The notes: generated by a model from the letters alone, not told the origin. Numbered from the stretch's first letter, positions 23,109-31,983 are shown. The stretch: DNA of 33,302 bases from Caryophanales bacterium UBA4951 (GCA_002397465.1 DHAP01000018.1:1-33302), one strand, 5' to 3'. Translations and numbers: made by a program.

Positions 23109-24395
23109 ATGATCGACAGCAAGCTGATTGAGGAAAAGCCAGAGTACGTCAAAGAGGCCCTCGCCAAAAAGGGCTGGGACTTTGATCCGGCTCCCTTGCT
23201 TGAGTTTTTCAAGAAAAGAAAAAGCCTCTTGATCGAGGTTGAGGCCAACAAAGCCAAACAAAACAAACTCTCCGCGAGCGTCCCATCCGTGAAGAAGTCC
23301 GGCGGCGACGTCCAGGCAATCTTCACCGAGGTCAAGGAACTCGCCAAAGACAACAAAGAGAAGGAAGAGGAACTCAAGAGCATCGAGGAGAACATCTTCA
23401 ACTCCATCGCCGTGCTTCCTAACCTTCCCGATCCCGATTTGCTCGGGGGCGGAAAAGAAAACAACCACCCGATTTATCACTTTGGCAAAGAACCGTCATT
23501 TGACGGCTTCAAGCCAAAGGACCACGTCGAACTTGCCGAGTCGCTCGGCCTCATCGACTACAAGAGAGCCGCCAAAATCTCCGGCAGCGGAACCTGGATC
23601 TACACTGGGAAAGGCGCTCAGCTTGAATGGGCCCTTCTCAATTACTTCATCTCCTCGCATCTTGCCGATGGCTATACCTTCATCTTGCCGCCGCACTTAT
23701 TGAATGAGCAATCAGGCTTCACCGCCGGACAGTTCCCGAAGTTCAAAGAGGATGTCTTCTGGCTCGGTGGCACCGATCCAGCCAAGTTCATGCTTCCGAC
23801 CGCCGAGACCGCTCTGGTAAACCTCCACCGCGACGAGATACTCTCCATTGACGATCTTCCAAAGAAATACTTCGCCTACACCCCTTGCTACCGTAAGGAA
23901 GCCGGGAGCTACAGGACCGACGAAAGAGGCTGCATCAGAGGCTATCAGTTCAACAAAGTCGAGATGGTCCAATACACCACCGACGATGGAAGCGACGCCG
24001 CCTTTGAGGAATTGGTCAAGAAGGCTCAGAAGTTAGTCGAGGGATTGGGGCTTTGCTACCAGCTCGACAAACTCGCGGCCGGCGATTGCTCCGCTTCGAT
24101 GGCGAGAACCTACGACATCGAGGTCTGGATCCCGTCCATGCACATCTACAAAGAGGTCTCGAGCGTTTCCAACGCCAGGGATTATCAGGCTAGACGCGGC
24201 ATGATCAGATACCGTGACCACGAAGGGAAGATTCACTACTGCCACACCTTGAACGGCTCTGGCTTAGCGACCTCCCGTGTCTATCCGGCCTTGCTTGAAC
24301 AATTCCAGCAGGCTGACGGCTCCGTCATCATCCCTGAGGTCCTCCGTCCCTTCATGGGCGGCCTCAGCGTGTTAAAGCCAGTCGAAAAGAAATAA
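23109..24395 (+). CDS. serS: Seryl-tRNA synthetase
   Basis: SerRS charges tRNA-Ser in the cytoplasm. The 428-aa protein has the N-terminal long coiled coil (FFKKRKSLLIEVEANKAKQNKLSASV). The class II catalytic core follows with motif 1 (GAQLEWALLNYF region), motif 2 YRKEAGSYRTDERGCIRGYQF and motif 3 NGSGLATSRVYPALLEQFQ. Length is normal. The ATG follows GGAGGAATAACAT, and the ribosome site overlaps the end of the preceding gene, leaving no space for a T-box leader. It is the last protein gene before the SRP RNA. Confidence 0.97.
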   Translation: MIDSKLIEEKPEYVKEALAKKGWDFDPAPLLEFFKKRKSLLIEVEANKAKQNKLSASVPSVKKSGGDVQAIFTEVKELAKDNKEKEEELKSIEENIFNSIAVLPNLPDPDLLGGGKENNHPIYHFGKEPSFDGFKPKDHVELAESLGLIDYKRAAKISGSGTWIYTGKGAQLEWALLNYFISSHLADGYTFILPPHLLNEQSGFTAGQFPKFKEDVFWLGGTDPAKFMLPTAETALVNLHRDEILSIDDLPKKYFAYTPCYRKEAGSYRTDERGCIRGYQFNKVEMVQYTTDDGSDAAFEELVKKAQKLVEGLGLCYQLDKLAAGDCSASMARTYDIEVWIPSMHIYKEVSSVSNARDYQARRGMIRYRDHEGKIHYCHTLNGSGLATSRVYPALLEQFQQADGSVIIPEVLRPFMGGLSVLKPVEKK

Positions 24396-24409
24396 ATTTC
24401 CGCTATAAT
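24382..24409 (+). promoter_or_regulatory. SRP RNA promoter
   Basis: A perfect TATAAT (24404-24409) with TCGAAA (24382-24387) 16 bases upstream gives transcription from about 24416, the first base of the SRP RNA stem. The -35 (4 of 6) lies inside the last codons of serS. Confidence 0.65.
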
Positions 24410-24415
24410 AGAAAA

Positions 24416-24499
24416 GCCATCGCGAGGAGAACTTCTCGAACCAGGTCAGGACCGGAAGGTAGCAGCCTTAAGACTTGATCCCCTGTGCGGTGGTTTTTT
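24416..24499 (+). ncRNA. ffs: Signal recognition particle RNA, small bacterial (4.5S-like) type
   Basis: The RNA pairs with Ffh to target membrane proteins to SecYEG. The conserved helix-8 tip is present: GTCAGGACC-GGAA-GGTAGCAGCC, with the GGAA tetraloop at 24454-24457 and the AGCAGCC internal loop. The ends pair as GCCATCGC (24416-24423) with GCGGTGGT (24487-24494), using two G-U pairs, and run into six Ts. At about 84 bases there is no room for an Alu domain, unlike the ~270-base RNA of Bacillus. The ends are set by folding and are good to a few bases. Confidence 0.93.
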
Positions 24500-24507
24500 G
24501 ATGGTTT

Positions 24508-24533
24508 AAGGAAGGCAAAAGGCCTTCTTTTCT
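24508..24533 (+). terminator. Intrinsic terminator after the SRP RNA
   Basis: GAAGGC (24511-24516) pairs with GCCTTC (24522-24527) around AAAAG, extended by A-T and G-U pairs outward to 24508/24530, and followed by TTTTCTT. It probably ends transcripts from serS and ffs. Confidence 0.8.
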
Positions 24534-24535
24534 TA

Positions 24536-24541
24536 TATAAT
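24536..24541 (+). promoter_or_regulatory. Candidate -10 box of tadA; decides the start codon
   Basis: TATAAT overlaps the first in-frame ATG (24540), so that ATG would be part of the promoter and not in the mRNA. Transcription would begin near 24548, four bases before the ATG at 24552. The -35 region is poor and overlaps the terminator. Confidence 0.4.
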
Positions 24542-24551
24542 GATCAGGATT

Positions 24552-25007
24552 ATGAACGACATTGATTTCATGAACGCGGCCCTACTCGAAGCAAAGAAGG
24601 CTTTCAAAGAGGGTGAGATACCAGTCGGGGCCGTGATAGTGAAAGACGGAAAGATAATCTCCAAAGCCCATAACGAGAGAGAGAAGAAACACGACGTCTC
24701 TTCCCACGCGGAGATCGAAGCCATAAGACTGGCTGGGGAGAAGCTTGGCAACTGGAGGCTTGATGGCTGTGCCATCTATGTGACGTTGGAGCCTTGCCTC
24801 ATGTGCGCCGGGGCCATCAGCCAGGCCCGGATCGAGCGTTTGGTCTATGCCTTGGACGATCCTAAGGAAGGGGCAATCAGTTCTCGTCAATTTATCTTTG
24901 CGGACCCCTCCGTCTCTTATCGGCCAATGGTAAACAAAGGCTTGCTCAAAGAGGAATCGTCCTTACTACTTAGCAAGTTTTTCTTCAATAGAAGAAATAA
25001 AATTTAA
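24552..25007 (+). CDS. tadA: tRNA-specific adenosine deaminase
   Basis: TadA changes the wobble adenosine (A34) of tRNA-Arg(ACG) to inosine. The 151-aa protein has the zinc site His52-Ala-Glu54 (SSHAEIEAI) and PCLMCAGAI with Cys82 and Cys85, plus the family end region AISSRQFIFADP. The ATG at 24552 is preferred to that at 24540 because it matches family starts (MNDIDFMNAALLEAKKAF) and because a -10 box covers the earlier one. AGGA just before the ATG is too close to be a normal ribosome site. The position next to ffs is common in Bacillota. Confidence 0.95.
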   Translation: MNDIDFMNAALLEAKKAFKEGEIPVGAVIVKDGKIISKAHNEREKKHDVSSHAEIEAIRLAGEKLGNWRLDGCAIYVTLEPCLMCAGAISQARIERLVYALDDPKEGAISSRQFIFADPSVSYRPMVNKGLLKEESSLLLSKFFFNRRNKI

Positions 25008-25027
25008 TTCTTACCCTTAACTTCCGA

Positions 25028-25104
25028 TTGCCACTACTCTTTTTGTCAGCGTATAAAAAATGGCAAAAAAAGTAGATAACAAGTGCCGTTTTGTGTGGTA
25101 TATT
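25028..25104 (+). promoter_or_regulatory. Promoter region of the ABC/P-ATPase operon, with stem-loop
   Basis: TGGTATATT is an extended -10 box (hexamer 25099-25104) with ATAACA (25076-25081, 4 of 6) 17 bases upstream. Immediately before the -35 lies an imperfect inverted repeat, CTACTCTTTTT (25034-25044) against AAAAAAAGTAG (25065-25075), with one mismatch, and TTGCCA (25028-25033) can alternatively pair with TGGCAA (25061-25066). It could be an operator for the TetR-type regulator in the operon or a weak tadA terminator. The transcript start would be about 15 bases before the ATG at 25124. Confidence 0.45.
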
Positions 25105-25123
25105 CTTTCGGATTGGTAATGGC

Positions 25124-28021
25124 ATGTTAGAACTTCAACACATATATAAAGATTACATTGTCAGCGATAAACCCTTTACGGCCTTAAAGGACATCACCTT
25201 GACCTTCCTCGACAAGGGCCTCGTCTGCATCTTGGGCCCTTCCGGATGCGGCAAGACCACCTTGCTCAACATGATCGGGGGACTTGACCATTACACCAAG
25301 GGCGATTTATTGATCGATGGCAAAAGCACCAAGGACTTCACCGACAGGGAGTGGGATGGCTACCGCAACGAAAGGGTCGGTTTCGTCTTTCAGAACTACA
25401 ACCTCATAATGCACATGAACGTCATCTCGAACGTCGAGGTGGCTTTGATGCTGAACGGCATCAAGAAGGAAGAAAGAGAAGAAAGGGCCCTCAAGGCCTT
25501 GGAGATAGTCGGCTTAAAAGACGAAGCCAAGAAGAACCCTAACCAGCTTTCAGGCGGCCAGATGCAGCGCGTGGCCCTCGCCAGAGCCATCGTCAACAAC
25601 CCCAAGATCATCTTGGCGGATGAGCCAACCGGGGCTTTGGATTCAAAGACATCGGTCCAGGTCATGGACCTTCTCAAAGAAATATCCAAAGACCGTCTTG
25701 TCATCATGGTCACCCATAACAAAGAGCTGGCCGACAAATACAACGACCGCATCATCGAGATGTTCGATGGCTCCATCACCAAAGACACCGCCCACGTGGA
25801 TGATGAAGAGAAAACCGGCGCCAAAAAAGAGATCAACAAAAAGACCTCCATGAGTTTTTTGACCGCCATCAAAAGCTCGCTTCAGAGCATCAACACCAAA
25901 AAGACGAGGACGATATTGACCGCCGTGGCCTCGAGCTTTGGCATCATCGGAGTCGCTTTGGTCCTCGCGGTCAGCAATGGGTTTCAAAACTACGTCGATA
26001 ACGTCGAAGCCTCTGTCGCCTCCAGCGTTCCGATCACCATCTCGCCAGTCATGGTGGACTACGGCTCGACCGCTTCCTCGCTCACCGACTATGACGAATA
26101 CCCAACCGACAACAACGTTCAGGTCTATGACGCCTCGACATCTTCTTATGTTGTCCATAGAAACAAGTACGACCAAAACTACATTGACCAAGTAATAAAA
26201 CCTTTGGTGAGTGATGGCTTGGCGACTTCGTATCTCGTGAACCGGAATGGCTTATCTTTTAACATCGTCACCCAGTCTGGGCTCGACTCAAACAGCAGCA
26301 CCTACATGGAAGTCAGCCAATATACATCAGCCGGATTGTCCGGTTCTGTTTTGCAGTCCGTGACATCCTTGCCCGCCACGATCTTCCATGAAATCTATGG
26401 CGAGGAAAAAGGCATCAAGACGATGTATGACCTCATCTATGGCTCTTATCCAACAAGCGCCAACGAGCTGGTCCTCATCACCGACAAGTACAACCGCGTC
26501 GAAGCCTCGACCCTCAAAAACCTTGGGATCATCACCTCTGATTCAACCACCAAGACGATATCTTTCAAGGACATCGTCGACAACAAGAGATACAAAGCCT
26601 ATCCGAACAGCGTCTTCTATGAGGACAACCCCAAGACCTATACGGAAAACGTCTACACGAACATCCACGTCAGCAACCCCGTTGAGGTCGCGAATGGCGG
26701 CGAGGTCGTCTTCGCCGGAGACAAGACCACAAGAAGCTTCAAGACCTACACGAGAACCAATCGCAATTCCGATGATTATTCCACTCTCTATAACAGCGGC
26801 AGAGAACATGAAGACCTTAGGATCGTCGGTGTCATTCGTCCCCGTGAAGACACCTACATCAACCTCATGCCTTCGTCCATCGGATATACCGCGGCCCTCA
26901 AAGACGAGTTCGTCGATGACACCCAGACCACCAACGTCGAAGCGATGGGCGAGGTGGCCGGAAACGCTTGGTGGGTCTCAAGCGACAAAGACGCCACAAG
27001 CAACAACCAAGACGGCTTAGACAAGCTGAATAAGTCTGTCAATTCCCTCTTAAGCACCTATTCTACGGCGATTTCTTCATCATCTTCGAGCGTGATAAGC
27101 ACCTCTGACGTCGAGAGCATCGCCAAGGCTTTGACGTATGGATACTTCAATATGACCACCAATGACGCGGCCTCTAGAACCAGTCTCACCCACCCATCGA
27201 ACATCGGCTCGTATCTCTATTCGAACTATCAGATAGGACACGACTTCCGAGAGAACCAGGTCGGTGATTTGATGAGCGATTTGTTGAGCAAGGACAGCGC
27301 CACAAGCAAGAAGGCTCAGACCACCTTGTTGAACTACATCATGAGCCCGGCTTTCTATCAGTCTGGGCATAGTGGCGACGATGATATCAACCTCATGGAT
27401 TTCGTGGCCTATTTCGAATCGTATTCCTTGATAACGTCCATCCTCATTTTCCCTGCGAGCTTGACCACCAAGAGCAAGCTCACCGCCCGTCTAGATAACT
27501 ACAACTACATCGATGGCAACCCCACCACCCCAAAGGATGAGTCCGAGCAGATCAAGTACAGCGACATCATGTCGGAGTTCACCTCCTCTCTTTCGGTTTT
27601 GATCGAGGTTATTTCCACCGTCCTTATCGTCTTCGCCGCCATCTCTCTAGTCGTCTCCAGCGTCATGACGGGTATTATCACCTATGTCTCTGTCATTGAA
27701 CGAACGAAGGAAATAGGCATCCTCAGATCCTGTGGCGCGAGAAAGAAAGACATCACCAGACTCTTTGAGGCGGAGTGTAGCCTCATAGGCCTTGCGGCAG
27801 GCGTGATAGGCATAGCCTTCACGTATCTGGTCTCCTATCCTATCAACCTCATAATCGACCATATCTATCCGGGGCAGAACCTCAATTCCATCGCCTCGCT
27901 TAATCCGATCCACGCGGCCATCCTTCTTGTTTTGGCCGTCATCTTAGCCATGATATCCGGACTCATTCCTGCCATCATGGCCGCGAAGAAGGACCCGGTC
28001 GTCTGTTTGAGGAGCGAATGA
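25124..28021 (+). CDS. ABC transporter, ATPase fused to FtsX-type permease (MacB-like)
   Basis: The 965-aa fusion joins an ATPase to a permease. The ATPase has GPSGCGKTT at 38-46, LSGGQMQRVALARA at 142-155 and IILADEPTGALDS at 162-174, of the LolD/MacB type. After a charged linker, one helix at ~262-285 leads to an extracytoplasmic domain of about 500 residues rich in Ser, Thr, Asp and Tyr. Three C-terminal FtsX helices follow, with ERTKEIGILRSCGARKKDITRLF between them. Such mechanotransmission systems export peptides, lipids or drugs or act in the envelope; the substrate is unknown. I use the ATG at 25124, since the earlier TTG overlaps the promoter. The end overlaps the next gene (ATGA). 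Confidence 0.92.
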   Translation: MLELQHIYKDYIVSDKPFTALKDITLTFLDKGLVCILGPSGCGKTTLLNMIGGLDHYTKGDLLIDGKSTKDFTDREWDGYRNERVGFVFQNYNLIMHMNVISNVEVALMLNGIKKEEREERALKALEIVGLKDEAKKNPNQLSGGQMQRVALARAIVNNPKIILADEPTGALDSKTSVQVMDLLKEISKDRLVIMVTHNKELADKYNDRIIEMFDGSITKDTAHVDDEEKTGAKKEINKKTSMSFLTAIKSSLQSINTKKTRTILTAVASSFGIIGVALVLAVSNGFQNYVDNVEASVASSVPITISPVMVDYGSTASSLTDYDEYPTDNNVQVYDASTSSYVVHRNKYDQNYIDQVIKPLVSDGLATSYLVNRNGLSFNIVTQSGLDSNSSTYMEVSQYTSAGLSGSVLQSVTSLPATIFHEIYGEEKGIKTMYDLIYGSYPTSANELVLITDKYNRVEASTLKNLGIITSDSTTKTISFKDIVDNKRYKAYPNSVFYEDNPKTYTENVYTNIHVSNPVEVANGGEVVFAGDKTTRSFKTYTRTNRNSDDYSTLYNSGREHEDLRIVGVIRPREDTYINLMPSSIGYTAALKDEFVDDTQTTNVEAMGEVAGNAWWVSSDKDATSNNQDGLDKLNKSVNSLLSTYSTAISSSSSSVISTSDVESIAKALTYGYFNMTTNDAASRTSLTHPSNIGSYLYSNYQIGHDFRENQVGDLMSDLLSKDSATSKKAQTTLLNYIMSPAFYQSGHSGDDDINLMDFVAYFESYSLITSILIFPASLTTKSKLTARLDNYNYIDGNPTTPKDESEQIKYSDIMSEFTSSLSVLIEVISTVLIVFAAISLVVSSVMTGIITYVSVIERTKEIGILRSCGARKKDITRLFEAECSLIGLAAGVIGIAFTYLVSYPINLIIDHIYPGQNLNSIASLNPIHAAILLVLAVILAMISGLIPAIMAAKKDPVVCLRSE

Positions 28022-30507
28022 TAATAATGACCTCGAAGAAAAAAAGCGAATTCATCAAGTCGGTCCAAGAAGCCACGCCCATCGAAGCGGATTTCATGGT
28101 CGGTTTAACCGACGATGAGGTTGCGGGCAGAATCGATGAGGGTTTCACCAACAAGACCCAGAAGAAAGTCACAAAGACCTACTATCAGATCTTCGTCGAC
28201 AACTTCTTTTCTTTCTTCAACCTCGTTTTCTTTGGGATCGCCATCCTCATGATGATCGCCCAGATGCCGATTACCTTCTATTTCTTCTTGGTCCCTATCA
28301 TCTGCAATATCGTGATCGGTCTCATCGCGGACATACACGCGCGTATATTAGTGGATAAGCTCCGTCTCGTCACAGACCCCAAAACCACTCTCATGAGAAG
28401 CGGAAAAGAGGTCCAACTATCCAACGACGACGTCGTCCTAAGCGACATCATGGTCGTCAAAGCCGGAGACCAGATCTCTGCGGACGCCATATTGGTCAAC
28501 GGGCACCTCAAGATGGATGAGTCTTTGCTCACTGGCGAATCCGAGGCCATCCAAAAGGGAATCGGAGACCAAATCCTTTCTGGTTCCTACGTCAAAAGCG
28601 GCAAGGCCTATGTGAGGGTCAACCGCGTTGGCATCGCCAACTACGCCGAAGGGCTTCAGGACTCCGCCAAGAAGTTCGATAGGCCGAACTCCGAGCTTAA
28701 GACATCGACCCTCAAGATCTTCTGGACCACCGGAATAATCGCGATCGTCATCTTCATCATGATGATCGTCACCTGGCTCATAAACGACCACGGAGAGATC
28801 AGCTATCAAAGCTATCAGCACTTCATCGAAGGAGCGTCTGGCTCTTTGGAGGCCATGATCCCGGCCGGCTTATATTTATTGACCTCGCTCACTTTGGCCA
28901 TCGGCATCATCAACCTTGCCAAGAAGCGCATGAACGTCCAGGAACTCTACAGCATCGAGATGCTTGCGAGGGTCGACACCATCTGTTTCGACAAGACCGG
29001 CACGCTGACCGATGGCAGAATGTCCATCCGCGACATCTACAATTACTCGGAATACACCGATGACGAACTCGGTGATTTGTTGGCTTCCTTGATCGATGCG
29101 ACGGGCGATGACAACAGCACCGCAAAAGCCCTCAAAAACGCCTATTCAAAACACACCCACGTCGCCGTCTCCAAAATTCCTTTTGATAGCGACCTCAAAT
29201 ACAGTTCCGCCAGCTTTGACGACATCGGCACCATCACCATGGGCGCCCCCGGCTTCGTCGAGGCCGAGAAGAATGAGATTGGCGAGAACCGCATCAACCA
29301 GCTAACCTCCAGAGGCAACCGCGTTATCGGTGTCTACTATTCCAAGAAGATGATCAAGAACAACGATATCCCCGCCAAAAATCGTTTAATCGCCGTAATA
29401 TCCATGCAAGATCATATCAAAGATGATGCCAAACCCACGATAGATTGGTTCAAAAACAACGGAGTGGACGTTCGCATCATCAGCGGAGACAACCCTGTCA
29501 CCGTCAGCGAGATATCCAACGAAGTCGGTGTTCCAAACGCCGCGAACTATGTCTCGATGGAAGGCGTCAAAGACGAAGAGATTCCAGATCTTGTCAAAAA
29601 GTACACCGTCTTTGGAAGGGTCAAGCCAGAACAAAAAGCCCTCATCATTTCCTCGCTTCAAGAAGAGGGGCACAAAGTCGCCATGACGGGGGATGGGGTC
29701 AATGACATCATCGCCCTCAAGACCGCCGATTGCTCAATCGCCATGGCCAGCGGCTCTTCGGCCGCCCGCAATGTCGCGCACATGGTCTCTTTGGACAATG
29801 ACTTCTCTAAGCTTCCGGACGTAGTCGCGGAAGGAAGAAGGGTCATCAACAACCTTCAACGCGCGGCCTCTTTGTTCTTATCAAAGACGGTGTTCGCCAT
29901 CGTCATCTCTTTGTTCTTCCTCGTCTATTCGTGGTGCGCAGGCGAAGGCTATGCCTATCCATTCAACACGAAGAACATGATGCCGTGGGAGATGATCACC
30001 ATCGGGGCAGGCGGACTTCTCTTGTCCTTGCAGCCATCCAAAGAAAGGCTCACGGGCTCTTTTATGGGCAACGTTCTCTCGAGGTCCCTCCCGGCTGGGC
30101 TGGCCGAGATCCTCTGCGTCATCGTCCTTTACTCAATCCATCTCATATATCCAGACTTCTTGGATTATCCGACCTTCAAGTGTTTGGCCGTCATCTCTTT
30201 CACCGCGATCAGCTATCTGGTCTTATTACGCATCTCGTTGCCGTTTGATAAATATAGAGGCGTAGTCTTTGCCTCTCTCGTCATCATCGGCTTCATCTTC
30301 TTCGGGGCGGACATCTTTGTGTTTATCAATTTCCCCAACTCCTCATTCGCCAATCTCTTTGGCATTCATTACTCGGCTCTCAACCTAACTCAGTGGCTGG
30401 TCGTGGTCGGTTTGTTCGTTGTCTTGGTAGCGTTATATTTCGGCAGTGATGCTCTAGCGAGAAAACTTGCCAAAAACATGAATTTATTGGGAGATAAAAA
30501 ATCATGA
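28018..30507 (+). CDS. Cation-transporting P-type ATPase, CtpE-like
   Basis: The 829-aa protein uses ATP to move an ion across the membrane. It has TGES at 172-175 (actuator), the phosphorylation site DKTGTLTDG with Asp325 and TGDGVND at 557-563. Helices lie in pairs at ~60-105, in two before the P domain and in six at the C-terminus. The surroundings of the P domain (VQELYSIEMLARVDTICFDKTG) match the CtpE group, in which Ca2+ uptake has been shown in mycobacteria. Helix M4 reads PAGL (282-285), where the group has PEGL. No N-terminal metal-binding domain is seen. The ATG at 28018 overlaps the ABC gene stop; an ATG at 28027 is an alternative (GGAG lies 12 bases before it). Confidence 0.93.
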   Translation: MIIMTSKKKSEFIKSVQEATPIEADFMVGLTDDEVAGRIDEGFTNKTQKKVTKTYYQIFVDNFFSFFNLVFFGIAILMMIAQMPITFYFFLVPIICNIVIGLIADIHARILVDKLRLVTDPKTTLMRSGKEVQLSNDDVVLSDIMVVKAGDQISADAILVNGHLKMDESLLTGESEAIQKGIGDQILSGSYVKSGKAYVRVNRVGIANYAEGLQDSAKKFDRPNSELKTSTLKIFWTTGIIAIVIFIMMIVTWLINDHGEISYQSYQHFIEGASGSLEAMIPAGLYLLTSLTLAIGIINLAKKRMNVQELYSIEMLARVDTICFDKTGTLTDGRMSIRDIYNYSEYTDDELGDLLASLIDATGDDNSTAKALKNAYSKHTHVAVSKIPFDSDLKYSSASFDDIGTITMGAPGFVEAEKNEIGENRINQLTSRGNRVIGVYYSKKMIKNNDIPAKNRLIAVISMQDHIKDDAKPTIDWFKNNGVDVRIISGDNPVTVSEISNEVGVPNAANYVSMEGVKDEEIPDLVKKYTVFGRVKPEQKALIISSLQEEGHKVAMTGDGVNDIIALKTADCSIAMASGSSAARNVAHMVSLDNDFSKLPDVVAEGRRVINNLQRAASLFLSKTVFAIVISLFFLVYSWCAGEGYAYPFNTKNMMPWEMITIGAGGLLLSLQPSKERLTGSFMGNVLSRSLPAGLAEILCVIVLYSIHLIYPDFLDYPTFKCLAVISFTAISYLVLLRISLPFDKYRGVVFASLVIIGFIFFGADIFVFINFPNSSFANLFGIHYSALNLTQWLVVVGLFVVLVALYFGSDALARKLAKNMNLLGDKKS

Positions 30508-31415
30508 AAATCAATCCAGAAGTCGCCACAGCCTTAAAAGAAGGCCGCCCTGTCGTCGCCTTGGAGAGCACCATCATTTCGCATGGGATGCCTTATCCAA
30601 GAAACGTCGAGACCGCGATGCTCGTCGAAAAGACCGTGAGGGACAACGGGGCCATCCCAGCCACCATGGGTATCATCAATGGCGAGCCTATCGTCGGCAT
30701 GAGCCCTGAAGAGATTGAGGAGTTTGGCAAAAAGAAAGGCATCGCCAAAGTCTCCAAGCGTGATTTCCCAATCGTGGTCGCCACCAAGAGATGGGGCGCC
30801 ACCACCGTCTCCGCGACGATTCTCATGGCCAAGATGGCTGGAATCGAAGTCTTCGTGACCGGCGGCATCGGCGGAGTCCACCGCGGAGCCGAGCACACAT
30901 TCGACATCTCCCGTGATTTGTTTGAGTTAGGCGCCGAGCCCGTCACCGTCGTCTGCGCCGGAGCCAAAGCCATACTCGACATTGATAAAACGCTAGAAGT
31001 GTTAGAGAGCCAAGGGGTAACTGTCCTATCATATAAAGAAAAGGACTTTGCGAACTTCTATTGCCGGGATTCTGGCAAGGGCGTTGACCACGTCTTCATG
31101 AGCCCGAAGGAAGCCGCCTCGATCATATTGGCCAAAAGAGACTACAACCTCTCCGGCGGCATTCTCATCTCCAACCCCGTCCCTGAAGAGGACGCTTTGT
31201 CTCACGAGTTCATCGACAAGATCATCGATGAGGCAGTCAAGGAAGCTGATGAGCAAGGCATCAAAGGCAAAGACATCACCCCGTTCTTGCTAAAGAGAAT
31301 CGTCGAGCTTACGGGTGGGAAGAGCCTTGAAAGCAACATCCACCTCGTCGTGAACAATGCCGCGCTAGGGGCCCAAATCGCCAAAGAATACGCTCAGTTA
31401 AGGAAGGAACGGTGA
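30504..31415 (+). CDS. psuG: Pseudouridine-5'-phosphate glycosidase
   Basis: PsuG splits pseudouridine 5'-phosphate into uracil and ribose 5-phosphate and can run in reverse. The 303-aa protein has ALESTIISHGMPYP (Glu21), AKVSKRDFPIVVATKRWGATTVSATI with the Lys expected to form the intermediate, GGIGGVHRGAEHTFDISRDL and the end NIHLVVNNAALGAQIA. Length is normal. The kinase PsuK that makes its substrate is not adjacent, and no pseudouridine transporter is seen. The start overlaps the P-type ATPase stop (ATGA), with GGGAG upstream. Confidence 0.96.
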   Translation: MKINPEVATALKEGRPVVALESTIISHGMPYPRNVETAMLVEKTVRDNGAIPATMGIINGEPIVGMSPEEIEEFGKKKGIAKVSKRDFPIVVATKRWGATTVSATILMAKMAGIEVFVTGGIGGVHRGAEHTFDISRDLFELGAEPVTVVCAGAKAILDIDKTLEVLESQGVTVLSYKEKDFANFYCRDSGKGVDHVFMSPKEAASIILAKRDYNLSGGILISNPVPEEDALSHEFIDKIIDEAVKEADEQGIKGKDITPFLLKRIVELTGGKSLESNIHLVVNNAALGAQIAKEYAQLRKER

Positions 31416-31422
31416 GTAGAAG

Positions 31423-31983
31423 ATGACAACGGAAGCCAAACTTAAATACGCGCTGAAGGAGATGATGCTCTCCAAGCCTTTGGAGGACATCAACGTCACG
31501 GTCCTTTGTGAGAAATGCTCCTGCCACCGCCAAACCTTCTATTACCACTATCAGGACATCTATGATCTCTTGGCGGCCATTTTCCTCAACGAGAAAGTCG
31601 AGGGCTTAGAGCAAGCCACCACCATCAAAGACGCTTTGTATTCTTTCTTAGGATATGCCAAGACCAACTTCGTCTTCCTCCGTTCCAGCTATAACTCGGC
31701 CGCGCATGACCTCGTCGATGACTTCTTCTATGGGAAGATGCTCACCAAGATGTTCGTGATCCTGAGCCAAGACGACAAAGAGGGGCTCAGCAAAGACGGT
31801 TATCGTTCTTTGGCCAGAAGGTTCTCGAGGATCGTCGGCGATGAGTTCGGCTACTCCTTTAAGGACGTCTCCATCACCCCGGGGAGATTCGAAAGAAGCA
31901 TGAAGAAGTTCATAGACGGATCGTTGGAGATCGTCTATCCCGCTTTAGTGGAACTCGCCCATCAGGAGAAAAAAGGAAAATGA
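31423..31983 (+). CDS. TetR/AcrR-family transcriptional regulator (DhaS-like)
   Basis: The 186-aa protein has an N-terminal TetR helix-turn-helix at ~8-50 (ALKEMMLSKPLEDINVTVLCEKC, HRQTFYYHYQDIYDLLAAI), the QTFYYH motif being typical of the DhaS/TetR_C_8 group. The C-terminal ligand-binding helices are divergent. It has two neighbouring Cys in the DNA-binding segment (CEKCSC), which is uncommon. It sits between psuG and an alcohol dehydrogenase gene, overlapping the latter by four bases (ATGA). It may control the ABC-to-ADH operon, perhaps through the inverted repeat upstream of 25124. Ligand unknown. Confidence 0.88.
   Translation: MTTEAKLKYALKEMMLSKPLEDINVTVLCEKCSCHRQTFYYHYQDIYDLLAAIFLNEKVEGLEQATTIKDALYSFLGYAKTNFVFLRSSYNSAAHDLVDDFFYGKMLTKMFVILSQDDKEGLSKDGYRSLARRFSRIVGDEFGYSFKDVSITPGRFERSMKKFIDGSLEIVYPALVELAHQEKKGK

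Noticed and set aside
13241..24395. Mollicute-type code with TGA as Trp
   Set aside because: Trp codons are TGG throughout and TGA ends dnaA, recF-adjacent yaaA, gyrA and others at stop/start overlaps where the next gene begins.
25091..25123. TTG start of the ABC transporter 11 codons upstream
   Set aside because: It overlaps the extended -10 box; the ATG at 25124 matches the usual start of the ATPase domain.
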